Virus record (IMG/VR): IMGVR_UViG_3300006749_000113
Location: 1 to 24,912 of that record
Reading direction: 5' to 3' (one strand)
DNA: 24,912 nucleotides
Source of the DNA: a virus
This document shows positions 16,401-24,714 of this stretch, one piece after another. The notes beneath the pieces were generated by a model. It saw only the letters and a program-made list of their open reading frames with translations. It was not told the DNA's origin and made no database searches. Every line of letters starts with the position of its first letter. Positions within the stretch are counted from its first letter, which is position 1. Position numbers and translations under genes: made by a program.

Positions 16401-19400
16401 GAAATTAACAATCAAATGCGTAAACAAATTGATATGATAGAAGAGATTATTACTAAACCAATTGAATCAATAAAATTAAATAAGTTAACCGACCAATCTA
16501 ATAATAATAAAGTAGATATGCCTGTAACAGGCACACATAAAGAAGCAGCACATAATAAAGAAAATATGCCAGATAAATATGTTGAGTTTTTTAGTCAAGA
16601 AGTATCTGGATTAGACTTATTAGATGGTTATATTTTAGCAGAAACTTTAAATGTAGGTTCATTAATTTTTCGAGATATGGGAGGCACAGGCTACGCAGGA
16701 GTATACAGTCCTAGTGAAAATCGAATAGAAGTAAACTTAGATTTAACTGACTATACTAAACTTGAACCTGCAGTTTTGTTTGACAAAATAAGAACTTTAT
16801 TTCACGAATTATCACACAGAGAAGCTGATATTCTTACACTAAGCAGAATGACAGACAAAGACAAAGTAGACATGGTAAATACCTGGATTAAAATATTACC
16901 GAAACTTCAAACCAATGAATTTGATTATGGTTTTCCTGCAGACATAAATGAAACTAAAATTAAAAAAGCTGTAGATAAAATTGTAAAATTAGCACAAGAA
17001 TCTGATTTAGGTCAAATAGATAAAATATTAAAAGATAAATATGGCATGTTCTCATATACTGACATAGAGCGATTTATGAAAAACAGAGATTGGGAGAAAG
17101 ACCCTGACATTAAAGATGCTATGGATGCGTTATTAAAAAGAAAAGGTATGGGTCGTGGTAATATCTTTGGTTTTATATTTAGAAAAAATAATTTTATAGC
17201 TGAAATAGTAGATAAAGACGGTATGCCGTTAGAAAATCTGTACGATTTAGAAGCTATGCAAAAAGCTGCTTTTGAACAAGCTCAAGTTCAATTACCTTTC
17301 ATACAAGAACAACTAATAGCTTTTGGTTTTGACCAACAAGTTACAGTAGAAAGATTGCAAAAATTTTTAGTGGATGAAGTGCAAGCTAGAAAACATTTGC
17401 CATATGATGTTTGGCGAAAATTTAACAATGCAGACGAATCAGTTAAAAGTCAAATAGTTGTAGATGTTATAAAAGGTATTATGCCAGAACATTTAAAAAT
17501 AGTTGTAGAGCGGGTAAATAAAGAAATATTAGAACAAGTAGAAGGTGTACCTATAAGCATTACAGATGTTGCATCTATCGAATTAACAAATTTAATGCAA
17601 AAACATATGCTTGAAAATGGTATTTATACTTTAGATGCAATAGCAAGAGAAGCTTATAATGTTAGCTTGTATGCACGACCATTATATGGAAAATTTAAAG
17701 CTGAAGTTGAAGAAGCTTATCAAGTATTAACTACAACTTATGAAAACTTTTTTAAAAATTTTAAAATAGAATTACAAGGTTATGAAAATTATGACCCTAT
17801 AAAATGGACAGGAGATGATTGGATAACTCTTACTAGACTTACGGAAAAAGATATCGAAGCCATCAAAAAAATACCTGGAGTTCCACAAAATGTTTTAAAT
17901 CAAGTTTATAAAACAAGCTATAAATTCGAAGCAGAAAGACTAGCTAAAGACTTTTCACCATCACAATTAAAAAAAATTAAAAATCATGTTAAATCTTTAG
18001 GCAAAGTAGAAACATTTGTATTTTTTCAGGAAGCATTTGGAGGACCAAGACGTGGTCAAGGCCAGGAAGAAACATATAATATTTATAACTATAGAAGAAG
18101 TGGAGAAGAAGTGTGGGCAGACCTTTTAAGCATGCTAATGCTTCAACCAGCAAAAACCAAACAACTTGCTCCTAATGCAGTTGAGTTAATATATAGAAAC
18201 TTAGATGCAAGGCCAGAGTTTAAAGAATTTTTTGAAGAAAGTGTTATGGGAATGACACCATTAGGCCAAGACAGGTTGTTAACTGCTCTTTTTCAAAATG
18301 CTAAATTAACAAAAAAAGCCAAAAAAACTTTGTTAGAAAAAATGAAAACAGTTATGGAAAAAGCAGACAAATTTAAAAATCCTGATTACAGAAATTTATG
18401 GCTTATGACTAAACTCAATAGTGCTTTTGCACACTCAGAACATTATATTAGATACGGTGCTGGTAGACCTGGTCCATTACAAGATATAGAAAATTGGAAT
18501 CCAATAAGACAAGAATATGAAGGTTTAAATTTAGCAGACATGACTAAAATGAAAATAGACGATTTAAAATATATAGAAACAGTTCAAAATAATTTAGATG
18601 CTAAAGTTACTTTAGAAGTAATAGAACCATTAACAGTAATTGCTAACGAAAACGGAATACCATATGAAGTTTTTGAAAGTTATCTTGTAGCTAAAAGTGT
18701 TATTGCTACACAAAAACATCAACTTCAAAAACGTACACCTATGTATTTATTGTCAGAAGCAGGTTTTACTCAAGAACAAATTGAAGAATTTAGAAAGGCT
18801 TTTGGTGACAATTTTAGGACTTTAGAAGCAGTAGTAAAAAGATTCGAAAGTCAAGATGCGCCTCACATACAAAAGGCTATACAAATACTTAATAATTTTA
18901 CAGGACGAATTACAAAAGATTTTATGACTACTTATATGTCTAATCAAACTTTGATTTCAAAAAAAGAATTTGACAGATGGTTAAACGAACCAGACTATGT
19001 TGCATTAGCATCTTTTGACAAAGCATTAGAAAATTTAGAGAAAGGAGTTATACCTTTTAGTAAAGGCATAGCTATGAAAAAAAGAACTAAAAATGGCATG
19101 GAAGGTGTTTCTTTATTTCCAATAGAATTAACAGTTTATAAGTTAAAAGTTCTACTGAATATGCATAATGAAAACGAATTAAAAAAAATTCAATTTAGTC
19201 CACATCCTTACGATGGTTTTGCAGAAGCAGCAAAAGCAGCTGGTATGAATAAAAGCGGATATTTAGATACAGCATATGTTGAAGAAATGATGGAATGGTA
19301 CAAGACACATGACGGCAAAAGAGGTTTTTTCTGGGAAAAGGAACAAATAGCAGAAACTTTAAATGTTGGACTAGGTGACATTTTTCCATATTTTATTCCT

Positions 19401-21968
19401 GGTAAATTTTTAAAAGGTAGAATTAAAACATCATTTGAAAATAAACAATTAGTTGAAATAGCAGAACAATATGCACAAGATTTAAAAAGGTTTGACATAG
19501 AAACTTATATGATGGATGGACCTCTAGAAACAGCAAACAATCGCAATAAATTATTTGAGCAATTTAAAGCTAAATATGAACAGGTTTTAGAGGCATATAA
19601 GAAAAAAATTGTTGATTCGCCAGCAAGAGTTCGTATGGCAAAAAAATCAGTCAAACCAATTGAAAAAGTAATTAGGGCTAGAACTTACGAAAATGGAAAC
19701 GATGGATTGTTGGAATATTACGAAAGTCTACCACCAAGCAAAAAAGTCTTAATGAAGTATGTAACATTGTCAGGTAAAGATAGACAAAGAAATGCACAAT
19801 TTAAAAAAGAAGGCGAGCTTGTAGTTATTGTCAAGGATATAGAAGTAACTTATGAAAAGACTGAAGATGTTGCAAAAGAAGGTAAAAAAGTAGTATCAAT
19901 GCGTCTTCCTAAACAGGAATACATGATTGACAAGGCCACAAAAACAAGAGTACCTACTGGCAGATATTCTACTACGGGTGAAATAGAAACAGTTAGAGTA
20001 GTTGTATCAGATTTGGCACGTACTGATTTAAATTTTGACCCACCTAATATAGCAGAAAGAATTACAACTTCTATAGCTAGTATATTCCAAAGAGCATTAA
20101 CAACACAAAATGCTGGTTTTATACTTATGAATGGTGTTTTAGATTCTGGTACAATTTCTATACAAAATTTAGGCTATGACAATGTAATTTTTCCTAAAGG
20201 TATAAAGTGGACAGAAAAAGAATACAAGTTAGGTGGTTATAAATTTAGATTGCCAAAGAACTTTAAGAAAGAAAGCACATCTTATTTTATTGAATTAAAT
20301 GAATCTCTAAAAGATAATTATAAATTAGTCTTTGACAAAAATACTATTAAATACTATGAAAAAGCAGTTTATGCACAAGGTTTAGTTTTACCTTATACAG
20401 AAAGAAATGTATATAACACAGATATTAGAACTGTAATAGCAAATGATGCAGATTTAAAAAGTTATATGGAACAGCTAGAAATTGTTAAGAAAGCATATGA
20501 TGGCGATTTACATAAATGGTATGTAAGCACACCAGCATATTTAATGGCACAAATAAAAAACTATTTTGCAACAGTAGAAAAAGCAAACAAAGTGGTTGAG
20601 TTGTCTACTAAAGAAGCAAATTATAAATATTTACATAAAGAAACTAAACTTACACCATTACAAATAAAACAAAGAGTTAGAAATGTTGGAGTTGATTTTA
20701 CAGATGTGCAACCTTGGATGACTAATCTGCAATTTATTTTTCCGTTTTCTAAAGTTATAAACACAATATTTAAAAATTCTTACTATGATTATGAAAGAGA
20801 TATTAATGAAGGTAAAACAAGACAAACGCCTTTTGGAAAAATTCCTGAAGCTAAACGTCTTTCTAACTTATTGTATCTGAGTATGGGTCTTGTCGTTTAT
20901 GATTTGTTATCTGACTATGGATTTTTAGGTCAAGAGTATAAATACAAAAGAGGTTATATTGACCCATTTACTCACACAAGTAGTTTGACCATTTCAGGCA
21001 ATGCCTCGATTAATGAAGCAGGAGGTGTTGAAGTTGACCAATACAGCATACCTTTACCTTTTCAGGTTGTATTTGCGAAGCTATGGATAGATTCTTTCAT
21101 AAGACCTATGTTTAAAAAAGCAGCAGAAATAATAGGAACTATAGAACCTGGTGAAATGGATTTTAGAGATAAAGGAATACCTTTCTTTGGAGGAAGTGGT
21201 CCGAATGTGGCTAGACCTGAAACGTATATTTTTAAACAAATTCCATTTAATACAAGTGCAGGTGGGGCGTTAAAAATAATATTAGACGTTGCAAGTCCAG
21301 GTCACGAAATTGAACATTCTCTAACAGGCCAAGCATATATGGACAAAGCTTTTGCTGATGCAGCAGAAGGCAAAGGATTATTTAGTAAATATTATTTTGA
21401 ATACTTAGTGGCTAAATTAAAAACCATTGTTAAGATGAATGCACCATCGCAATTTTCTTTTATGACAAATTACGATATAAATAAAAAGGGAACAACTTCA
21501 CGAGGAATGAAGGATGTTCCTGGGGGTGCTGCTCTTGCTCCTTTCTTTAGAAGTTCAGAAATAGATTACGGTTTAACTGGTTTAGCTAAACAACAATATA
21601 TAAGAAGAGCTGAGAAAAAAATAGATAGACGTATTGTATTGCAAAAATATTTTGGAGGAAATAGTTTGTCTAAAACTGAATACAATGTTTTAGCAGAGTA
21701 TATGATTAACGCAAAAGAAAAACCATTTTTAAGACAAATGCTAAAAAGTAAGTTTGGTTCTAAGTTTGACAAACAATTAGACTTGATATTAAAAGCACCG
21801 TCACGAAACGAAATGCTAGAGCTGTTAAGAAGGCAACGAAAAAGTATTTCAGGTTTATCTATAGACGCAGAAAAAAATGCTGATGAGATTAAAACAAAAT
21901 CTAATTATCAGGAGAGAAAGAAAACAGACAGAGTAGATAAGGATTATTATTTCGATTTACTCAAATAA
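13416..21968 (+). CDS. giant internal virion protein, T7 gp16 position, with zincin motif
   Basis: The 2850-residue product lies where T7 has gp16 (1318 residues), and is probably packed in the head and ejected into the host. Residues 170-196 (ASLLSNSKFKYDSSS, AGLFSIN) resemble the soluble lytic transglycosylase core, but N177 stands where the catalytic Glu is expected. A strand-like GVYSPSENRIEVNL (1095-1108) precedes HELSH at 1130-1134, a zincin motif; YRRSGEEVWADLLSML (about 1560-1575), with AD at 1568-1569, resembles the downstream element carrying the third metal ligand in phage polyvalent peptidases. Residues about 2225-2515 (F2235, N2239, D2243; VDF at 2426-2428; PF at 2443-2444) recall the LPD38 domain. 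Hydrophobic stretches are at about 405-460 and 2485-2506. GGAG at 13401-13404 precedes the ATG. Position call is strong; domain calls are inference. Confidence 0.78.
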   Translation: MALTVTPTYLELKQAGVDEDTALKITDNTQKQLKQEGYTEEQAAAKTGLQSSSLDNVVDNEILTTNQELGIFPDYPTKDFNDVVTQNIERKKNKIKADKDKVFESEQKQMERFKAFKTTDISQKDISESYGIKKEKVFITDGHQSFTDYIKFYGNYSPSQRDNLTTYASSIASLLSNSKFKYDSSSTNAGLFSINTTNSEYPNYVDNLVNDYINLRKKGNLDFKLDGEILDLKNGMSPTALSTKASFELFAAFLLENHGKDLDNLANGDLETKQAILKSYIGEKRFEKLSEEALGIFENSETIKTRKDFEDDKYIYTYGTARNAIFPKSLPSFFKYVAPNLTSIYESDVYQGWLNAISSSGDFSETDLALNSTFFGKALNAAFGENPKEFQDFVNKRNLLDKGGAALYHGMLYYGSSAPIYSFPATLLTRLGMPLAAAYSSFAVEHALTAGMGRLVSSGYFDNSNATVNDALGILADLYTDKEFLYENAKYGGLGLTTHFGGQLMFHKFLQKGKEYKVTVNYQGKPTEMSYIYGGKQFEKRLGLDLQKNPKYTGKDTWEMGKQIDDYFDSQLKARFGHEKIPRLGSEELSTNIGSVFGLSIGNSLFFNENPVDATIDAASFVGSLFIVKKLFGANVNNGQKKTTYDYTKNGLDFYNPKSEYRSDLRYILNGQQGPKYYEHESALDKFHDAVGVTNNPIYSAPLNEKLPDNTGKIVADQVITEKGNSFVITESTLKGDSYTSIEPYENIVTVPHQLIAELNRQPNFLYKAKILQEDGQTNSINFIDNPLESKDGIIFSNKKKRTTKYPELPTGITTKISDTFDEIIRIQNSVFANREYFKETLVEFAGDFYPRLAEYTTETNLRGNVTTLNVDDLNYGDGVFNIDYITTGQLSIGEETTGLVFVKIDGRGYAFPEKMLKELTTKYKKGIEGVDPVIANPEKSLVEPVGLGKKDVLDVYGVYKKSDLKDHKLHAADSDVIALVVEVNGQPIAKLAPVEINNQMRKQIDMIEEIITKPIESIKLNKLTDQSNNNKVDMPVTGTHKEAAHNKENMPDKYVEFFSQEVSGLDLLDGYILAETLNVGSLIFRDMGGTGYAGVYSPSENRIEVNLDLTDYTKLEPAVLFDKIRTLFHELSHREADILTLSRMTDKDKVDMVNTWIKILPKLQTNEFDYGFPADINETKIKKAVDKIVKLAQESDLGQIDKILKDKYGMFSYTDIERFMKNRDWEKDPDIKDAMDALLKRKGMGRGNIFGFIFRKNNFIAEIVDKDGMPLENLYDLEAMQKAAFEQAQVQLPFIQEQLIAFGFDQQVTVERLQKFLVDEVQARKHLPYDVWRKFNNADESVKSQIVVDVIKGIMPEHLKIVVERVNKEILEQVEGVPISITDVASIELTNLMQKHMLENGIYTLDAIAREAYNVSLYARPLYGKFKAEVEEAYQVLTTTYENFFKNFKIELQGYENYDPIKWTGDDWITLTRLTEKDIEAIKKIPGVPQNVLNQVYKTSYKFEAERLAKDFSPSQLKKIKNHVKSLGKVETFVFFQEAFGGPRRGQGQEETYNIYNYRRSGEEVWADLLSMLMLQPAKTKQLAPNAVELIYRNLDARPEFKEFFEESVMGMTPLGQDRLLTALFQNAKLTKKAKKTLLEKMKTVMEKADKFKNPDYRNLWLMTKLNSAFAHSEHYIRYGAGRPGPLQDIENWNPIRQEYEGLNLADMTKMKIDDLKYIETVQNNLDAKVTLEVIEPLTVIANENGIPYEVFESYLVAKSVIATQKHQLQKRTPMYLLSEAGFTQEQIEEFRKAFGDNFRTLEAVVKRFESQDAPHIQKAIQILNNFTGRITKDFMTTYMSNQTLISKKEFDRWLNEPDYVALASFDKALENLEKGVIPFSKGIAMKKRTKNGMEGVSLFPIELTVYKLKVLLNMHNENELKKIQFSPHPYDGFAEAAKAAGMNKSGYLDTAYVEEMMEWYKTHDGKRGFFWEKEQIAETLNVGLGDIFPYFIPGKFLKGRIKTSFENKQLVEIAEQYAQDLKRFDIETYMMDGPLETANNRNKLFEQFKAKYEQVLEAYKKKIVDSPARVRMAKKSVKPIEKVIRARTYENGNDGLLEYYESLPPSKKVLMKYVTLSGKDRQRNAQFKKEGELVVIVKDIEVTYEKTEDVAKEGKKVVSMRLPKQEYMIDKATKTRVPTGRYSTTGEIETVRVVVSDLARTDLNFDPPNIAERITTSIASIFQRALTTQNAGFILMNGVLDSGTISIQNLGYDNVIFPKGIKWTEKEYKLGGYKFRLPKNFKKESTSYFIELNESLKDNYKLVFDKNTIKYYEKAVYAQGLVLPYTERNVYNTDIRTVIANDADLKSYMEQLEIVKKAYDGDLHKWYVSTPAYLMAQIKNYFATVEKANKVVELSTKEANYKYLHKETKLTPLQIKQRVRNVGVDFTDVQPWMTNLQFIFPFSKVINTIFKNSYYDYERDINEGKTRQTPFGKIPEAKRLSNLLYLSMGLVVYDLLSDYGFLGQEYKYKRGYIDPFTHTSSLTISGNASINEAGGVEVDQYSIPLPFQVVFAKLWIDSFIRPMFKKAAEIIGTIEPGEMDFRDKGIPFFGGSGPNVARPETYIFKQIPFNTSAGGALKIILDVASPGHEIEHSLTGQAYMDKAFADAAEGKGLFSKYYFEYLVAKLKTIVKMNAPSQFSFMTNYDINKKGTTSRGMKDVPGGAALAPFFRSSEIDYGLTGLAKQQYIRRAEKKIDRRIVLQKYFGGNSLSKTEYNVLAEYMINAKEKPFLRQMLKSKFGSKFDKQLDLILKAPSRNEMLELLRRQRKSISGLSIDAEKNADEIKTKSNYQERKKTDRVDKDYYFDLLK

Positions 21969-21998
21969 AGATGTATGTTAAAATAACGAGGATAGAAA

Positions 21999-24410
21999 AT
22001 GGCAATATCAACAACAATAATTAAGAATAGTTACAGTGGAGACGGGTCTAATGATACCTTTGCATACCAGTTCAAGATAGCTGCAGATGCAGACATACAA
22101 GTTATTATTAGGTCATCTACTGGTGCAGAAACTGTTAAGACCCTTACTACACATTATACAGTGACAGGTGCGGGAGTTGCAACTGGCGGTAATGTAGTTT
22201 TTGAATCTGGACACATACCTACAGCTACTGAAACAGTAGTTATAAGAAGAAATACAACACAGACACAAACACTTGATTTAGTAGAAAACGACCCATTTAC
22301 AGCAGATTCTGTAGAGGGTGCATTTGACAAAAACCTTGCAGCTATACAAGAGCTACAAGAGCAGGTTGACAGGTCATTTAAAGTATCAAGAACTAATACA
22401 ATATCATCATCAGAGTTTACAGACAATGCTACTACAAGAGCTGGCAAGACATTAGGATTTGATTCATCAGGTGATTTGACTACGGTTGCAGACTTCTTAC
22501 CAGCAGGTGGAGATTCAGCATTATTTAAATACTCAACAACTACATCAGAGGCAGACCCAGGAGCTGGTGTATTCAGAATGAACAACACTACATTTTCTAA
22601 TGTTACAGAGCTTTACATTGATGATGCTGATTTAAACGGCTTAGATGTTGCAGCATGGGTACAATCTTTTGATGATGTGTCTGGCAACGATACCAATAGA
22701 GGTCGTATCAGAATACAAAATGCAGGAACATTAACATCTTATATTACATTTAAAGTAAGAGGTGCAGTATCTGACGAAACTGGATATACAAAAGTATTAG
22801 TAACTCACATAGCATCAAACGGCACACTAGCTAATGATGCAAAAGCATTTATATCTTTTGTACCTAGTGGTGAAGATGGTGCAATACCAGGATATTTCTA
22901 TAAGTTTGATACAGGCACAAGTGATGCAGACCCTGGAGCAGGAGAGATAGCATTTAATAACGGAACATATGCTTCAGTAACAAGAATATATATAGATGAT
23001 GCAGATGCAAATGGTGTTACTACTTCTACAGATGTTTTAACATGGGATGATAGCACATCTACAATTAAAGGATATTTACATATAGTAGACATAAATGATG
23101 CTAGTACATATGCAAGATTTTCTATTACAGGCACTAGTACAGATGGTAGTGGTTATAACACATTAGTAGTTACACATATAGCATCAAACAATACCTTCTC
23201 AGCAGCAGATGAGTTATCAGTACACTTTAGCAGAAATGGTGATAAGGGTGATACTGGTTCTACTGGTAGCACAGGGTCTACTGGTAGTACAGGAGCAACT
23301 GGTGCAGCTGGTACAAACTCACAATTATCTATGACATTTGAAAGCACAACCTCTGATGCTGACCCAGGTGCAGGTAAGATTGCATTTAACAATGGCACAG
23401 TATCTAGTGTAAATGTACTCTTTATAGATGATGCAGATGATGCAGGTGCAGATATATCTGGTTATGTGCAGAGCTTCGATGATGTATCTAATACAGTAGC
23501 AAGAGGAATAATAACAGTAACAAAAGAAGGTACAGCTAGTACCTTTGCTACATTTAAAGTTAGTGGTGCTGTTACAGATGCAAGTGGTTACACTAAAGTA
23601 CCTGTTACTCATGTAGTAAGTAGTGGAACTTTCTCTGACAATGATGGAGTAGGAGTACACTTCAGTTATAGTGGAGCAGACGGAGCAGATGGTGCAGATG
23701 GTGCAGATGGCTCTGGTTCTATGTCAAGTTTTACTCTTGCAGGAGATAGTGGTTCTAATCAAACTATTGCAGATGGCAACACCCTAACTGTTACAGGTGG
23801 AGAAGGTATAGATACTGCTGCTAGTGCAACAGATACGATTACAATATCTGGTGAAGATGCAAGTACATCTAACAAAGGTGTAGCTCAATTCAGCTCAGAT
23901 AACTTTGCAGCATCGTCTGGAACTATAACAATTAAAGATGGTGGTGTAAACAATGATGAACTAGCAGGTAGTATAACAAATGCAAAACTTGCTACTCCTG
24001 GTTTAGTTGTGCAAGTAGTAACTGCTACTTCGACATCAACAAAATCTACAACAAGTACTTCATTTGTAGATACAAATTTAAGTGCTAGTATTACACCAAG
24101 TTCTAGTTCTAACAAAATTTTAGTTTTAGTACAAGGTCAAATGTTTATTAACACTGATGGTGGACAAGCAATAACAACTATATTAAGAGATACAACTAAT
24201 TTAGGAAATAGTGATAGAGGTATGATGCAACATACTGATTTTGAAGATAGATATCAAGGCAATGCTTCTATGATTGTTTTAGATTCTCCATCTACAACAA
24301 GTTCTACAACATATAAAGTTCAAATAAAAGTTTATAGTGGTAGTCATACTATTTTCTTTGGTGTTGATGCCACACCACAAACAATAACATTATTGGAGAT
24401 AACAGCATAA
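21999..24410 (+). CDS. tail fibre protein, T7-type N-terminus, repeats and collagen-like segments
   Basis: The 803-residue protein would bind the host surface. The N-terminus (TTIIKNSYSGDGSNDTFAYQF at 5-25, then NDPFTADSVEGAFDKNLAAIQ and QVDRSFKVSRTN up to about 133) is the T7 fibre tail-attachment domain (PF03906-like). Three related beta-repeats of about 115 residues follow (173-290, 299-413, 442-558), each with DADPGAG or EADPGAG, IDDAD and a TKVxVTH or NTLVVTH strand. Gly-X-Y collagen-like segments lie at 414-438 and 559-573. A common marine-phage fibre module (GVAQFSSDNFAASSGTITIK, about 625-644) leads to the C-terminal head (667-803), likely the receptor-binding part. GAGG at 21988-21991 serves the start. 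Confidence 0.9.
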   Translation: MAISTTIIKNSYSGDGSNDTFAYQFKIAADADIQVIIRSSTGAETVKTLTTHYTVTGAGVATGGNVVFESGHIPTATETVVIRRNTTQTQTLDLVENDPFTADSVEGAFDKNLAAIQELQEQVDRSFKVSRTNTISSSEFTDNATTRAGKTLGFDSSGDLTTVADFLPAGGDSALFKYSTTTSEADPGAGVFRMNNTTFSNVTELYIDDADLNGLDVAAWVQSFDDVSGNDTNRGRIRIQNAGTLTSYITFKVRGAVSDETGYTKVLVTHIASNGTLANDAKAFISFVPSGEDGAIPGYFYKFDTGTSDADPGAGEIAFNNGTYASVTRIYIDDADANGVTTSTDVLTWDDSTSTIKGYLHIVDINDASTYARFSITGTSTDGSGYNTLVVTHIASNNTFSAADELSVHFSRNGDKGDTGSTGSTGSTGSTGATGAAGTNSQLSMTFESTTSDADPGAGKIAFNNGTVSSVNVLFIDDADDAGADISGYVQSFDDVSNTVARGIITVTKEGTASTFATFKVSGAVTDASGYTKVPVTHVVSSGTFSDNDGVGVHFSYSGADGADGADGADGSGSMSSFTLAGDSGSNQTIADGNTLTVTGGEGIDTAASATDTITISGEDASTSNKGVAQFSSDNFAASSGTITIKDGGVNNDELAGSITNAKLATPGLVVQVVTATSTSTKSTTSTSFVDTNLSASITPSSSSNKILVLVQGQMFINTDGGQAITTILRDTTNLGNSDRGMMQHTDFEDRYQGNASMIVLDSPSTTSSTTYKVQIKVYSGSHTIFFGVDATPQTITLLEITA
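22515..23672 (+). repeat. three divergent ~350-bp repeats in tail fibre gene
   Basis: Units at about 22515-22880, 22893-23237 and 23322-23672 encode similar beta modules. Each opens with a Ser/Thr-rich strand, then (E/D)ADPGAG, an Asn-rich turn (NNTTF, NNGTY, NNGTV), an IDDAD motif, a Trp- or Gln-containing strand with FDD or WDD, and a VTH strand before a Phe-containing end. Unit 3 is closer to unit 1 in its middle (YVQSFDDVS against WVQSFDDVS) and to unit 2 in its start (SDADPGAG), so the copies may have exchanged pieces. Confidence 0.85.
23238..23312 (+). repeat. collagen-like Gly-X-Y segment 1
   Basis: Twenty-five codons with Gly at every third position (GDKGDTGSTGSTGSTG, then GATGAAG) follow fibre repeat 2. 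At DNA level the unit is a nine-base Gly-Ser-Thr repeat (GGTTCTACT, GGTAGCACA, GGGTCTACT). Such segments form a triple helix in trimeric phage fibres and are prone to change in length. Confidence 0.88.
23673..23717 (+). repeat. collagen-like Gly-X-Y segment 2
   Basis: Fifteen codons, GADGADGADGADGSG, follow fibre repeat 3; the DNA is a nine-base repeat of GGAGCAGAC/GGTGCAGAT. It joins the repeats to the C-terminal part of the fibre. The all-Ala-Asp triplets differ from the Ser-Thr triplets of segment 1, so the two arose separately or have diverged. Confidence 0.86.
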
Positions 24411-24703
24411 TGGATATAATATCAGCAATTTTAGCATTAGATGCAAATGCACAAGTTAGTGTAGATGATAATAGTTTAGATAGTATTACATGGCATGATG
24501 GTAATCCAAACAGTATTACCAATGAGCAGATAACTGCAAAACAAACAGAGTTACAAGCAGATTATAATGCAAAGAAATATCAAAGAGATAGGGCAGAAGA
24601 ATACCCAAGCATTGAGGACCAGTTAGACAAGATATATCATGATGGCATTGATGCTTGGAAGGCAGATATAAAAGCAATAAAAGATAAATACCCAAAACCA
24701 TAG
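24410..24703 (+). CDS. small fibre-adjacent protein (XkdW-like / fibre chaperone candidate)
   Basis: The 97-residue product starts by TAATG overlap with the tail fibre. The first part (to about 35) holds a hydrophobic start and an Asp/Ser-rich region with WHDGNPNSITNEQI; 36-64 is a charged helix; the end YPSIEDQLDKIYHDGIDAWK, then ADIKAIKDKYPKP, is a motif common in small genes that follow fibre genes in marine phages and in XkdW-like proteins. It may help fold or assemble the fibre, as many genes in this place do, or be a small tail part. Family call by motif; function inferred from place. Confidence 0.68.
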   Translation: MDIISAILALDANAQVSVDDNSLDSITWHDGNPNSITNEQITAKQTELQADYNAKKYQRDRAEEYPSIEDQLDKIYHDGIDAWKADIKAIKDKYPKP

Positions 24704-24714
24704 GAGGCTAAGTA

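Noticed and set aside
13416-21968. N4-type virion RNA polymerase as the identity of the giant protein
   Set aside because: Size and ejection would fit, but I found no T7-like polymerase motifs, and the gp14-gp15 context points to the gp16 position.
21976-21984. Extended -10-like TGTTAAAAT before the tail fibre
   Set aside because: Transcription would start at about 21991, inside or after the ribosome site (GAGG at 21988-21991), so a useful fibre mRNA would not result. Chance match in AT-rich DNA is likely.
22154-22588. Long antisense open frame within the tail fibre gene (minus strand, 144 codons)
   Set aside because: It mirrors the repetitive Thr/Ser/Ala-rich fibre coding strand, with no ribosome site and no recognisable protein; other minus-strand frames in the window are likewise shadows.
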